Source: Gammaproteobacteria bacterium
Lineage (GTDB): Bacteria; Pseudomonadota; Gammaproteobacteria; RBG-16-57-12
NCBI GenBank assembly: GCA_021647245.1
Contig: JAKIVC010000020.1
Span: 1 to 56,471 of the forward strand
DNA length: 56,471 nt
Reading direction: 5' to 3'
The notes under the pieces are model-generated. The model was given only the letters and a program-made list of their open reading frames with translations, did no database searches and was not told where the DNA came from. Below, piece by piece: positions 36,088 to 44,472 of the stretch. Numbering within the stretch: position 1 is the first letter of the stretch; each line of letters opens with the position of its first letter. A program made the position numbers and the translations under genes.

Positions 36088-37455
36088 GTGTCTCAACGAT
36101 CAATCCACGGGCAATGGTCCTCGCGCTGGATGTTTATGCTGGCAGCAACCGGTTCGGCGGTGGGCCTGGGTAATATCTGGAAGTTTCCCTATATCACAGG
36201 CGAAAATGGTGGTGGGGCCTTTGTGTTGGTTTACCTGCTCTGTATTGCCGCAATCGGTATTCCTATTATGATGGCAGAAGTCATGCTGGGTCGCCGTGGC
36301 CGGCAAAGCCCGGTTAATACTATGGCGCTCTTGGCAAAGGAGGCCGGTAGCCACAAGCTATGGAAATACCTGGGTTGGATGGGGGTGATTGCTGGTTTTT
36401 TGATCCTTTCGTATTACAGCGTGATTGCCGGCTGGGCCACGGCCTATGTGTTTCGTGCTGCCAGCGGCGTTTTTGTCGGCCAGACCGCAGATGGTATTGC
36501 CAATCTATTTAATGACCTGATCTCTGATCCGGAAAAACTGCTCGCATGGCATACTATTTTTATAGTTTCGACCATGGTGGTGGTCTCTCGTGGTGTCTCC
36601 CATGGCTTGGAAAAAGCGGTGCGCTTTTTAATGCCGTCACTCTTCATACTGCTACTCATTATGGTGGGGTATGCGATTAATAGCGGTGCCTTTAGTGAGG
36701 CGGTTGATTTTCTGTTTACGCCAAACTTTGATGCGTTGACTGCTCAGGGGGTGTTGATTGCCATGGGCCACGCCTTTTTTACGCTGAGCCTGGGCATGGG
36801 TGCGATTATGGTTTATGGCGCATATCTAGATAAAGAGACCTCGGTGGCGCAAACCTCCATCGGTATCGCCTTTGCGGATACGGCGGTTGCCCTGCTGGCG
36901 GGCCTGGCAATCTTTCCTATCGTCTTTGCCAGTGGCCTGGAGCCGGGTTCTGGCCCTGGTTTGATCTTCAACACGCTGCCAATTGCCTTTGGGCAGATGG
37001 TTGGCGGCACATTTTTTGGCACGCTGTTTTTTGTTTTGCTGGTTTTTGCTGCGTGGAGTTCTGCCATCTCCCTGATTGAGCCGCTGGTGGCCTGGCTGGT
37101 GGAAAAGCGGGGAATGACCCGTGTAAGAGCTTCTGTTTGGAGTGGTCTGGCAACGTGGCTGGTGGGTATCGGAACGGTGCTCTCATTCAATAACTGGGCT
37201 GACAACAAGATTTATGGCATGACCTTTTTTGAGTCGGTGGATTTCTTGACCTCAAACGTCATGTTGCCACTGGGTGGGTTGTTAATCGCACTCTTTGCCG
37301 GTTGGGTGATGAAGCGGGAGCACGCCAAAGATGAGTTGGCAATCGGCTCTACATTGTGGTTTCAACTCTGGCTCTTCCTGGTGCGTTTTGTCACGCCGGC
37401 TTGTGTGATTATTGTCTTTCTTAATGCCCTTGGCGTATTCAATTTAGCGGGGTAA
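36088..37455 (+). CDS. sodium-dependent NSS-family transporter
   Basis: Start is GTG 36088, behind ACGGGAGAGAG; a longer frame from 35989 lacks support. The 455-residue protein has about twelve membrane helices and opens with QWSSRWMFMLAATGSAVGLG NIWKFPY (in two parts), the LeuT/NSS helix-1 motif that holds Na+ and substrate. Members move amino acids or related amines into the cell with Na+. The C-terminal segment is long and hydrophobic. RatA follows after four bases, an arrangement probably without functional meaning. Confidence 0.9.
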   Translation: MSQRSIHGQWSSRWMFMLAATGSAVGLGNIWKFPYITGENGGGAFVLVYLLCIAAIGIPIMMAEVMLGRRGRQSPVNTMALLAKEAGSHKLWKYLGWMGVIAGFLILSYYSVIAGWATAYVFRAASGVFVGQTADGIANLFNDLISDPEKLLAWHTIFIVSTMVVVSRGVSHGLEKAVRFLMPSLFILLLIMVGYAINSGAFSEAVDFLFTPNFDALTAQGVLIAMGHAFFTLSLGMGAIMVYGAYLDKETSVAQTSIGIAFADTAVALLAGLAIFPIVFASGLEPGSGPGLIFNTLPIAFGQMVGGTFFGTLFFVLLVFAAWSSAISLIEPLVAWLVEKRGMTRVRASVWSGLATWLVGIGTVLSFNNWADNKIYGMTFFESVDFLTSNVMLPLGGLLIALFAGWVMKREHAKDELAIGSTLWFQLWLFLVRFVTPACVIIVFLNALGVFNLAG

Positions 37456-37459
37456 TTGA

Positions 37460-37894
37460 GTGGCTTCAATCAGTCGTAATGCGTTGGTTTCATACTCTGC
37501 CGCACAAATGTATCAGCTGGTGGATGATATTGAACACTATGATCAGTTTCTGCCGTGGTGCAGCGGTACCACGGTCATCTCCCGTGATGAGGATGAGGTG
37601 CGGGCACGCATCAGTATCTCCAAGGCGGGTTTTAACAAAAGCTTCGCCACCTGTAATCGCTTGCAGCGCAACAAGATGATCGAAATGCGGCTGCTGGAAG
37701 GCCCCTTTAAGCACCTGGAGGGGTATTGGCGTTTTGATGTGTTGGCGGATGATGCCTGCAAGGTGACACTCGACTTGCAGTTTGAATTTTCCAGTAAAAT
37801 TATTGGCGCAACCTTTGGTCCCATCTTTGGGCAGATTGCCAGTGGTATGATGGATGCCTTTATGAAGAGAGCGAAGCAGGTTTATGGAAAATAA
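37460..37894 (+). CDS. ratA: RatA-type SRPBCC/coenzyme Q-binding protein
   Basis: The 144-residue START-like protein begins SISRNALVSYSAAQMYQLVD and has YDQFLPWCSGTTVISRDEDE, the RatA/COQ10 pattern, with a C-terminal helix (FGQIASGMMDAFMKRAKQVY). In E. coli RatA was described as a toxin that blocks ribosomal subunit joining, and homologues bind ubiquinone. It starts at GTG 37460 and overlaps the next gene (rnfH/ratB) by 11 bases, as in other gammaproteobacteria. Confidence 0.92.
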   Translation: MASISRNALVSYSAAQMYQLVDDIEHYDQFLPWCSGTTVISRDEDEVRARISISKAGFNKSFATCNRLQRNKMIEMRLLEGPFKHLEGYWRFDVLADDACKVTLDLQFEFSSKIIGATFGPIFGQIASGMMDAFMKRAKQVYGK

Positions 37895-38207
37895 ACAGCT
37901 GATAAATGTTGAAGTTGCCTATGCATTAGCAGATAAGCAGACGCTGATTCCTCTGGCGCTGGAAGAGGGGAGTACCGCACAGCAGGCAATTGACTCTTCG
38001 GGGGTTTTGTCACAATTTCCGGAGATTGATCTTACTAAAAACCGTATTGGTATCTTTGGCAAGCTGTGTAAATTAAATACGGTTTTGCGAGAGAAAGATC
38101 GGGTGGAGATATATCGTCCGCTGATTGCAGACCCCAAAGCGGTGCGGAAAAAACGTGCAGAACAGGGCAAGGCGATGAAAAAGGGCGGTACCACTCCGGC
38201 AGGGTGA
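37884..38207 (+). CDS. rnfH: RnfH/RatB family protein (ubiquitin-like fold)
   Basis: The 107-residue product starts INVEVAYALADKQTLIPLAL and has IDLTKNRIGIFGKLCKLNTV and VEIYRPLIADPKAVRKKRAE, the RnfH/RatB signature. The family has a beta-grasp fold and always accompanies ratA; its exact role is not settled. The gene converges with bamE, one base separating the two stops. Confidence 0.93.
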   Translation: MENKQLINVEVAYALADKQTLIPLALEEGSTAQQAIDSSGVLSQFPEIDLTKNRIGIFGKLCKLNTVLREKDRVEIYRPLIADPKAVRKKRAEQGKAMKKGGTTPAG

Positions 38208-38208
38208 T

Positions 38209-38550
38209 TTACTCTGCTTTACCGCTACGCTCTTTGGGGGGCGTATAACCACTTTTGTCGATAGCGTTTAGTTTGCCCTCAGTGTCGAAACGCAGTACCA
38301 AGTGGCTGGTTTCAGTCTGCTTATCTTTTTCACGATAAGTGTAGGTATAGTCCCAGCGATTAGCGTGGAAAGGGTCTGTGATGGGCGGTGAGCCGAGCAG
38401 AAAGCGAACGCGCTCCTGACTCATGCCCACATGCAGCTGTGCAAGCACTTCAGGGGTGATGACATTACCTTGTTGAACATCGAGTTTGTGCAGGCTACAG
38501 CCCACCAATAGTGCCTGGCTAATGCAAATAATAATGAGAAGTTTTTTCAT
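38209..38550 (-). CDS. bamE: outer-membrane assembly lipoprotein BamE
   Basis: The 113-residue lipoprotein has a signal with the lipobox LVGC (Cys18), QGNVITPEVLAQLHVGMSQE and RFLLGSPPITDPFHANRWDY, the core BamE/SmpA motifs, then a final beta-hairpin. It is a non-essential subunit of the BAM complex that inserts beta-barrels in the outer membrane. It is expressed divergently from fur with 102 bp between the starts. Confidence 0.95.
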   Translation of the reverse strand: MKKLLIIICISQALLVGCSLHKLDVQQGNVITPEVLAQLHVGMSQERVRFLLGSPPITDPFHANRWDYTYTYREKDKQTETSHLVLRFDTEGKLNAIDKSGYTPPKERSGKAE

Positions 38551-38652
38551 TGCTTGTGTAAAATAACCGGTTGTTGGCTGAGTTAAATAATCGAGCGAGC
38601 ATCATACCCCAAGCACTGGGTAATAGCACGTTGCTCAATTTCGAGGTGAGAT

Positions 38653-39069
38653 ATGAGTAAAATTGATCTGAAAAAAATGGGTTTAAAAGTGACCCTGCCG
38701 CGCCTGAAAATACTCGCCATGTTAGAAAATAATCAGGGCGAACATTTTAGCGCAGAGGATGTTTACAAAGCGTTACTTGAGAGCGGTGAAGATGTGGGTC
38801 TGGCGACCGTTTATCGAGTGCTTACTCAATTTGAGCAGGCGGATATACTCAATCGTCACCATTTCGGTGAAGGGCACTCGGTATTTGAGCTTAACCAGGG
38901 CGAGCATCACGACCACATTCTTTGTGTGAAGTGTGGTGAGGTGAGTGAGTTTTCTGACGAAATAATTGAACAACGACAGGAGGCCATTGCGAAACAAATG
39001 GGCTTCGAAATTACCCATCATAGTCTCTATCTATATGGTATTTGTCCTGGATGCCAAAAGAAAAAATAA
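38653..39069 (+). CDS. fur: ferric uptake regulator Fur
   Basis: The 138-residue protein has the Fur winged helix (KVTLPRLKILAMLENNQ; DVGLATVYRVLTQFEQADIL) and the metal site HHDHILCVKCGEVSEF, plus a C-terminal CPGCQ pair. It represses iron acquisition genes when Fe(II) is plentiful. A start behind GAGGTGAGAT is clear. bamE upstream on the other strand is the usual neighbour in gammaproteobacteria. I saw no strong Fur box in the shared promoter. Confidence 0.96.
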   Translation: MSKIDLKKMGLKVTLPRLKILAMLENNQGEHFSAEDVYKALLESGEDVGLATVYRVLTQFEQADILNRHHFGEGHSVFELNQGEHHDHILCVKCGEVSEFSDEIIEQRQEAIAKQMGFEITHHSLYLYGICPGCQKKK

Positions 39070-39072
39070 TCG

Positions 39073-40524
39073 ATGACTGAAACGGCAAAACACCTTGCAC
39101 GGTTTATTGGGCCACTGATTGGCATTGGTTTGCCACTATTGGTGGATATTCCAGGACACTCGCATGCCGACATTATGCTGGGTGTGGTGATCTGGATGGC
39201 GATTTGGTGGTTGACGGAGTGTGTGCCGTTGGCGGTTACGGCGTTGTTACCGCTGATTATCTTTCCACTCACGGGCATTGCGAGCGCGAAGGAGACGGCT
39301 CCGCGCTACATGAGCTCGATCATGTTTCTGTTTATCGGTGGCTTTTTGATTGCTCAAGCGATGGAGCGCTGCGGATTGCATCAACGTATTGCACTGCTTA
39401 TTTTATCCCGCCTACACCATAGCCCGCTGCAAATTCTACTGGGATTTGCATTGACCACGGCTTTCTTGTCAATGTGGATCTCTAATACCGCCACCACCAT
39501 GCTGATGGTGACGATTGTGGTGGCAGTGTTGAGTCGGCTTGATAAATTGTTTGACCAAAAAACCATGCTACTGCTCTCTTCTACTTTATTGTTGGCGATT
39601 GCTTACAGTGCCAATATTGGTGGTATGGGCACACCCGTCGGCACCGTACCCAACTTTGTTTTTCTGGAAAATATGCGACTGGTTAACCCAGAGCAGGTAC
39701 CCAGTTTTATGCAGTGGATGATGGTGGGTGTCCCGCTGGTGGTGGTTGGTATTATTATTGTCGTGATGTTATTAGGGCGCAGAGTGAAAAATATACCCTG
39801 GCCAAAACAGGCGATGGAGGGTGTACACGATGAATTAGTGGGCTTGGGTCGCATGCGGCGGGATGAAAAATTTGTCGCCTGGGTGTTGGGTCTAACCGCA
39901 TTGGCATGGATGACCCGTAAGGGTATTGCCGGGGATAGTTTCTCTGTTCCAGGCTGGTCTTCGCTGTTGCCATACCCGGGTGTTGATGACTCAACGGTGG
40001 CGATGTTCTCCGCGCTGTTGCTGTTCCTGATTCCCATACGTGAAGGCAAGCCTATTCTTGACCATAAAGCAATTGGTCGCTTGCCGTGGGAGATCCTGAT
40101 TCTATTGGGTGGCGGTTTTGCACTGGCGATGGGGATGATGAATTCGGGCCTTTCACAGTGGATTGGTGAGCAGTTAGCTTTTCTTGCGGTTATTCCTCTG
40201 CCTTTGATGTTGCTGGGTATCGCGCTGGTGATTACCTTTCTCACTGAAGTGACCAGTAATACCGCGACGACACAAGTGATGCTGCCAGTGTTGGCGGCGG
40301 TGGCCACGGTGGCTGGCATGGATGTGACGATGGTGTTATTGGTCGCCACACTGGCCGCGTCCTGTGCCTTTATGTTGCCGGTGGCGACACCGCCCAATGC
40401 GATTGTTTTTGCCACCGAACGAGTGACAATGGCTGAGATGATGAAGGTGGGTATTCGGCTAAATATTATTATGCCGCTGGCGATTATTGCGGTGGTGATG
40501 CTGTTACGGGATGTGATGCCTTGA
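39073..40524 (+). CDS. DASS (SLC13)-family anion:Na+ symporter
   Basis: The 483-residue transporter has about twelve membrane helices and the two SLC13-type SNT motifs: SMWISNTATTMLMVTIVVAV (about 133–152) and TEVTSNTATTQVMLPVLAA (about 392–410). PIGTV-like VGTVPNFVF and ATPPNAIVFATERV segments are also typical. Substrates of the family are dicarboxylates, sulfate or phosphate; which one cannot be told. It starts three bases after fur and overlaps ogt (opposite strand) by 41 bases. Confidence 0.92.
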   Translation: MTETAKHLARFIGPLIGIGLPLLVDIPGHSHADIMLGVVIWMAIWWLTECVPLAVTALLPLIIFPLTGIASAKETAPRYMSSIMFLFIGGFLIAQAMERCGLHQRIALLILSRLHHSPLQILLGFALTTAFLSMWISNTATTMLMVTIVVAVLSRLDKLFDQKTMLLLSSTLLLAIAYSANIGGMGTPVGTVPNFVFLENMRLVNPEQVPSFMQWMMVGVPLVVVGIIIVVMLLGRRVKNIPWPKQAMEGVHDELVGLGRMRRDEKFVAWVLGLTALAWMTRKGIAGDSFSVPGWSSLLPYPGVDDSTVAMFSALLLFLIPIREGKPILDHKAIGRLPWEILILLGGGFALAMGMMNSGLSQWIGEQLAFLAVIPLPLMLLGIALVITFLTEVTSNTATTQVMLPVLAAVATVAGMDVTMVLLVATLAASCAFMLPVATPPNAIVFATERVTMAEMMKVGIRLNIIMPLAIIAVVMLLRDVMP

Positions 40525-41002
40525 AGCCGCGTTCGAGGTTGATTAGATAGCTTTTATCACCCAGACCACTGGCGTAGCCAGTGAGCTTTCCCGATTTCCC
40601 GATAATCCTGTGGCATGGCGCGATAATTGAGATCGGGTTTAAGCCGTTGGCTCTGCCGATAGCTCTCACCGCTTTTGGGTTGCCAATTAATACCGCCTGT
40701 TGTGCATAGCTTCTTGTCTCGCCATAGGGCACGGTGAGCAGTGCATTCCATGCTAACTTCTGGAACGCTGTGCCAGAAAAATAGAGTGGCAGATCAAAGT
40801 GGCTTCTTTGGTGTGAAAAGTACTCATTCAGCTGCTGCTCTGTTTGTGACAGGAGCGGGTGCCTCTCCTCCACAACCTTCCCCAGAGTAGTTTTTAAACG
40901 CTCCCAGTTATTACCGATGGCCAATACCCTTAGGAATTTTCCATCGGTTGCAATATGGATGGAGCCTAACGGTGAATTGAGCTTTTGGTAACAGCCTGTC
41001 AT
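40484..41002 (-). CDS. ogt: methylated-DNA–protein-cysteine methyltransferase
   Basis: The 172-residue protein has the methyl-acceptor motif IIAPCHRIIGKSGKLTGYAS, with Cys in PCHR, the helix-turn-helix segment TYSYAQQA-like TRSYAQQAVLIGNPKAVRAI and the N-terminal Ogt-type domain. It repairs O6-alkylguanine in a single-use reaction. The last 41 bases overlap the end of the DASS transporter gene. Confidence 0.94.
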   Translation of the reverse strand: MTGCYQKLNSPLGSIHIATDGKFLRVLAIGNNWERLKTTLGKVVEERHPLLSQTEQQLNEYFSHQRSHFDLPLYFSGTAFQKLAWNALLTVPYGETRSYAQQAVLIGNPKAVRAIGRANGLNPISIIAPCHRIIGKSGKLTGYASGLGDKSYLINLERGFKASHPVTASPPQ

Positions 41003-41008
41003 GGGTAG

Positions 41009-41377
41009 CTAACTCTGCTCATGTTGTCTCTCATTAGCCTGTTTGATGAGTGCTTTGCTGCGTTGGATCAACCGTTGGTCACCCGCCGCAAACTGCGCTG
41101 CCCGACCCGCAAACTGCTCTGCCTTGCGATACTCGTGGCGTGTTAAATAGAGCTCGGCGAGCAGCAGCCAAGCGTGAGCATTGCGTGGCTGCAAGCGCAC
41201 AGCCCGCTCCAGTATGGCAATGGCTTGTGCGGTCTCGCCACTGGCCGCTTTGCTGTTGGCCTGTGCCAAAAGCGTATCCGCTGCACTTATACTCTGCGGT
41301 TGCTGTTCAGGCGGTGTTGGCAGTGTGCTACAGCCTGCGAGGCTCAGGGTCAATAATATACAGATACGATATTTCAT
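41009..41377 (-). CDS. small TPR lipoprotein
   Basis: The 122-residue product has a lipobox (LAGC, Cys16) and two TPR units (ETAQAIAILERAVRLQPRNA and WLLLAELYLTRHEYRKAEQF). The gene overlaps the PBP1B stop by one base and precedes ogt by six. Placement next to the murein synthase suggests a regulatory or scaffolding partner in cell-wall synthesis, comparable in position, not in sequence, to LpoB. That is inference. Confidence 0.75.
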   Translation of the reverse strand: MKYRICILLTLSLAGCSTLPTPPEQQPQSISAADTLLAQANSKAASGETAQAIAILERAVRLQPRNAHAWLLLAELYLTRHEYRKAEQFAGRAAQFAAGDQRLIQRSKALIKQANERQHEQS

Positions 41378-43689
41378 TATTCAAACCACTTTTTTAGCCG
41401 CTCCAGCACTCCCCACTCCCGGCGTGTGTTGCAGGGGGCGTCAGCTTGCGGTTCGGTGCCTCTGATAAAGGCCAATTCAAGACGCGCTTCACAACCCGCA
41501 TCTGCCAATAAACCGCTCTCGGCATCAACCCAGCGGTGAGTGATGTTGGGTGGGGCAGGCAAGGGCTCCAAGTTACCCTCAATCTCCCTCATTATGGCGG
41601 CCCAAATGGGCAAGGCACCACTCGCACCGCTCAGGCCAATCACCTGATTATCATCATTGCCTAACCATACAACACTGAGGTACTCACTGCCAAACCCGGC
41701 AAACCAGCTGTCACGTAGCTGGTTGGTGGTACCGGTCTTACCCGCCAGCGATAGCGACGGTGGCAGTTGTGCGCCTACTTGCTTACCGGTGCCCTCTCGC
41801 AGGGCTAACCGCAGCGCTTCATTGAGCAGATAAACGGCTGCGGAGGAGAACCTTTTCTCGGTGTTTAACCCATAGCGTTGCAGTGGCTGATCTCTGGCAT
41901 CTAAAACATCACGGACGGCACGCAGCGGGGTGTAATAACCCCGGTCTGCCAGGGTTTGATACATTTGAGCCACCGCCAGTGGCGAAAGCTCCAATGTACC
42001 CAGCATGACGGACGGGTAGGGGGGGATCGTGGCATCAATACCCAGTTGTTGCAGGGTGTCAGCCACAGAGCGCAACCCCAACTCCAAACCCAGTTTAACG
42101 GCTGCCTGGTTGTAGGATTTTGATAACGCGGTTATTAAGGGTACTGCGCCGTGGCTGGTGTGATCATAATTGGCGGGTGACCAGACGGTGCCATCCGATT
42201 GGGGCAGATTAATCGCCTCATCTTTAATCAGGGTTGCCAGGGTGTAGCGTTGTGGCTGGGAAAGAGCCGTCAGGTAGATGGCAGGTTTAAGCAGAGATCC
42301 TACTGGACGACGCATCTCCAGTGCACGGTTAAAGCCCCAGTATTGTGGCTCGGCGGCACCCACCATGGCACTCACCTCGGCACTGCCCAGCCGACTGACG
42401 ACAGCGGCAGCTTGTAGCTTGACACGTTCGGGCTGTAGCCGCTTAAGCTGTTTGATGAGTGCCTGTTCGGTTGCCTGTTGAATGATGGGGTCCAGCGTGG
42501 TGAAGATTCGCAGTCCTTCGCTGCGTAGGTCTTGGTCACGATAGTCGTGAGCCAACTGTTGCTTTACCAGCCCCATAAAGGCAGGGTAACGACCCTCACC
42601 CCGATTAGGTTTGGGTGTGACTGCGAGGGGGGAGGCTAAGGCAGCGGCGGCTTCGGTGGAGCTGATAACGCCATCACGATGCAGTATCTCGATCACTTGG
42701 TTGCGGCGCTCGACTGCGCGCTGGGGGTGACGGCGAGGGTCGTAATAGGCTGGCCCGCGTACAATGGCTACCAGCAAAGCAGACTCTGCCAAGGTGAGGT
42801 TTTGCGCGGGTTTGTTAAAGTAAAACTGTGCGGCTAAGCCGAAGCCATGAATGGCGCGATTGCCATCTTGGCCAAGGTAAATTTCATTCATATAAGCCTC
42901 AAGAATCTGCGGCTTTTCAAATCGCCACTCCAACAGCAGCGCCATAATCGCTTCATTTATTTTTCGACTGAGGGTTCTTTCGCTGTTGAGGAAAAAGTTT
43001 TTAACCAGCTGCTGGGTCAAGGTGCTGCCACCCTGAACAACTCGCCCGGCACGCAAATTAGCCCAGGCCGCTCGAATAATTCCCTGCAGATCAACACCTG
43101 GGTGGCGGGCAAACTTTCGGTCCTCTATCGCTTGAAGAGCAATGGGTAGCAGGGGGGGCAGTTGTTCAAGTTGAACCAGAATACGATCCTGTTGATGGGC
43201 GGGGCGAATAATGCCAATCTCGACCGGCCTGAGCCTGACCAGGCTTAACGGCTGTTTGCTATCTAAATCACTCAGCTGCTGAACCACTCCCCCTTTAATT
43301 TGCACACTGATTGAGTGGGCAGGCTCTTCACCATCCCAATGTCGGAACGCGCGGCTGCTGATAATAAAATGCCCAGCGCTCTGGCGGTAGGTATTGGGTT
43401 TCAGCCCATTGGCGGTTGACTGATAACCGGCCAGGTCAAGCTCGGTCCGTAGGTTCTCCGGGGTGAGCGGCTGTTGGCGGTATAGCTCCAGTGCGCGGGC
43501 GTAAACCCGTGAAGGTACCGACCAGCGTTTGCCCTCAAACTTTTTCTGTACCACCTGATCAAGGTAGGCGGTGTAGCCAATCAAACCGAGAGAAGAGATA
43601 AACAGCACCAGCAACAACCCTGTTAGCCATCGGCGCTGGGTGGTCGGTTTGCTCTTTTTGCGGGGGGGCGGTTTTTTGGGCATGGGCAC
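41377..43689 (-). CDS. mrcB: penicillin-binding protein 1B (bifunctional)
   Basis: The 770-residue protein has a basic cytoplasmic start, a membrane helix (about 21–42), a UvrB-like UB2H domain, a GT51 glycosyltransferase with IEDRKFARHPGVD and GGSTLTQQLVKNFFL, and a transpeptidase with the serine motif RPVGSLLKPAIY, then SYNQAA (SxN) and AGKTGTTNQLRDSW. It polymerises and cross-links peptidoglycan. Length and the UB2H region point to PBP1B, not 1A. Confidence 0.94.
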   Translation of the reverse strand: MPMPKKPPPRKKSKPTTQRRWLTGLLLVLFISSLGLIGYTAYLDQVVQKKFEGKRWSVPSRVYARALELYRQQPLTPENLRTELDLAGYQSTANGLKPNTYRQSAGHFIISSRAFRHWDGEEPAHSISVQIKGGVVQQLSDLDSKQPLSLVRLRPVEIGIIRPAHQQDRILVQLEQLPPLLPIALQAIEDRKFARHPGVDLQGIIRAAWANLRAGRVVQGGSTLTQQLVKNFFLNSERTLSRKINEAIMALLLEWRFEKPQILEAYMNEIYLGQDGNRAIHGFGLAAQFYFNKPAQNLTLAESALLVAIVRGPAYYDPRRHPQRAVERRNQVIEILHRDGVISSTEAAAALASPLAVTPKPNRGEGRYPAFMGLVKQQLAHDYRDQDLRSEGLRIFTTLDPIIQQATEQALIKQLKRLQPERVKLQAAAVVSRLGSAEVSAMVGAAEPQYWGFNRALEMRRPVGSLLKPAIYLTALSQPQRYTLATLIKDEAINLPQSDGTVWSPANYDHTSHGAVPLITALSKSYNQAAVKLGLELGLRSVADTLQQLGIDATIPPYPSVMLGTLELSPLAVAQMYQTLADRGYYTPLRAVRDVLDARDQPLQRYGLNTEKRFSSAAVYLLNEALRLALREGTGKQVGAQLPPSLSLAGKTGTTNQLRDSWFAGFGSEYLSVVWLGNDDNQVIGLSGASGALPIWAAIMREIEGNLEPLPAPPNITHRWVDAESGLLADAGCEARLELAFIRGTEPQADAPCNTRREWGVLERLKKWFE

Positions 43690-43777
43690 AGTATACCCAT
43701 TCGGCAGATTTTCGATTGAGACCTTTACGTATTTTTTTATGAAAACGCCGGTCTATAATTTCCAGAGGAGGATCGCA

Positions 43778-44374
43778 ATGAATAAGATACTGGCAATTAA
43801 TGGTTCATATCGAGAAGGTGGTATGACAGACCAAACAGTGGAGCTAATGGTTCAGGCTATTGAATCGACAGGTGCCGAGGTTGAGCATATTCTGCTGCGT
43901 GAATATCCGATTGAATTTTGCCTGAACTGTCGAGAGTGCACACAAGAGGAGGGGAGTCGCCCCGGTCACTGCGTACAGCACGACGGCATGCAGGCGTTGG
44001 TTAATAAAATAGAGCAAGCAGATGGCTACATCCTGGCCTCACCGACCAATTTTGGCTCGGTAACCGCTCTCTATAAACGCTTTATGGAGCGGCTGATTGT
44101 GTATGCTTATTGGCCATGGGGCGCAGATGCACCTCAGTTTAGAAAAGCGCACACTGCCAAGAAAAAATCACTCTTAGTCTCTTCATCCGCAGCCCCAGGA
44201 GTGATTGGGCGAATAGTGTATGGAACCCATAAGCAACTTAAAATGAGTGCCAAGGTTATCGGTGCCGACACGGTGGGTGCGCTGTTTATCGGTGGTACTG
44301 CAAAAGAGTATCACCAGACCTTACCCGAGGGGGTAAAGAGCCGGGCACTTAAGCTGGCCGAAAAGCTGGTTTAA
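43778..44374 (+). CDS. flavodoxin-like NAD(P)H-dependent FMN reductase
   Basis: Start ATG 43778 behind GAGGAGG; a longer frame from 43640 has no support. The 198-residue protein begins NKILAINGSYREGGMTDQTV, the FMN-phosphate loop of this fold, and has CLNCRECTQEEG (CxxCxxC, about 48–54) and ASPTNFGSVTALYKRFMERL. The CxxCxxC resembles iron–sulfur flavoproteins, so an Isf-type electron carrier or reductase is possible. It is divergently oriented from PBP1B. Confidence 0.82.
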   Translation: MNKILAINGSYREGGMTDQTVELMVQAIESTGAEVEHILLREYPIEFCLNCRECTQEEGSRPGHCVQHDGMQALVNKIEQADGYILASPTNFGSVTALYKRFMERLIVYAYWPWGADAPQFRKAHTAKKKSLLVSSSAAPGVIGRIVYGTHKQLKMSAKVIGADTVGALFIGGTAKEYHQTLPEGVKSRALKLAEKLV

Positions 44375-44472
44375 AACAGGGAGCACTACTCAATTTTAAG
44401 CGCCTTACTATAGGGCCGGTTGAGTACGAAAAGCTCTCACGAGCTGTTTAGCGGTTCCCTAGGATTTGGCGG

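Noticed and set aside
39603-40415. 270-codon minus-strand frame opposite the DASS transporter
   Set aside because: The plus-strand frame is a clear transporter with family motifs; the reverse frame is a shadow with high Asn/Thr/Pro content.
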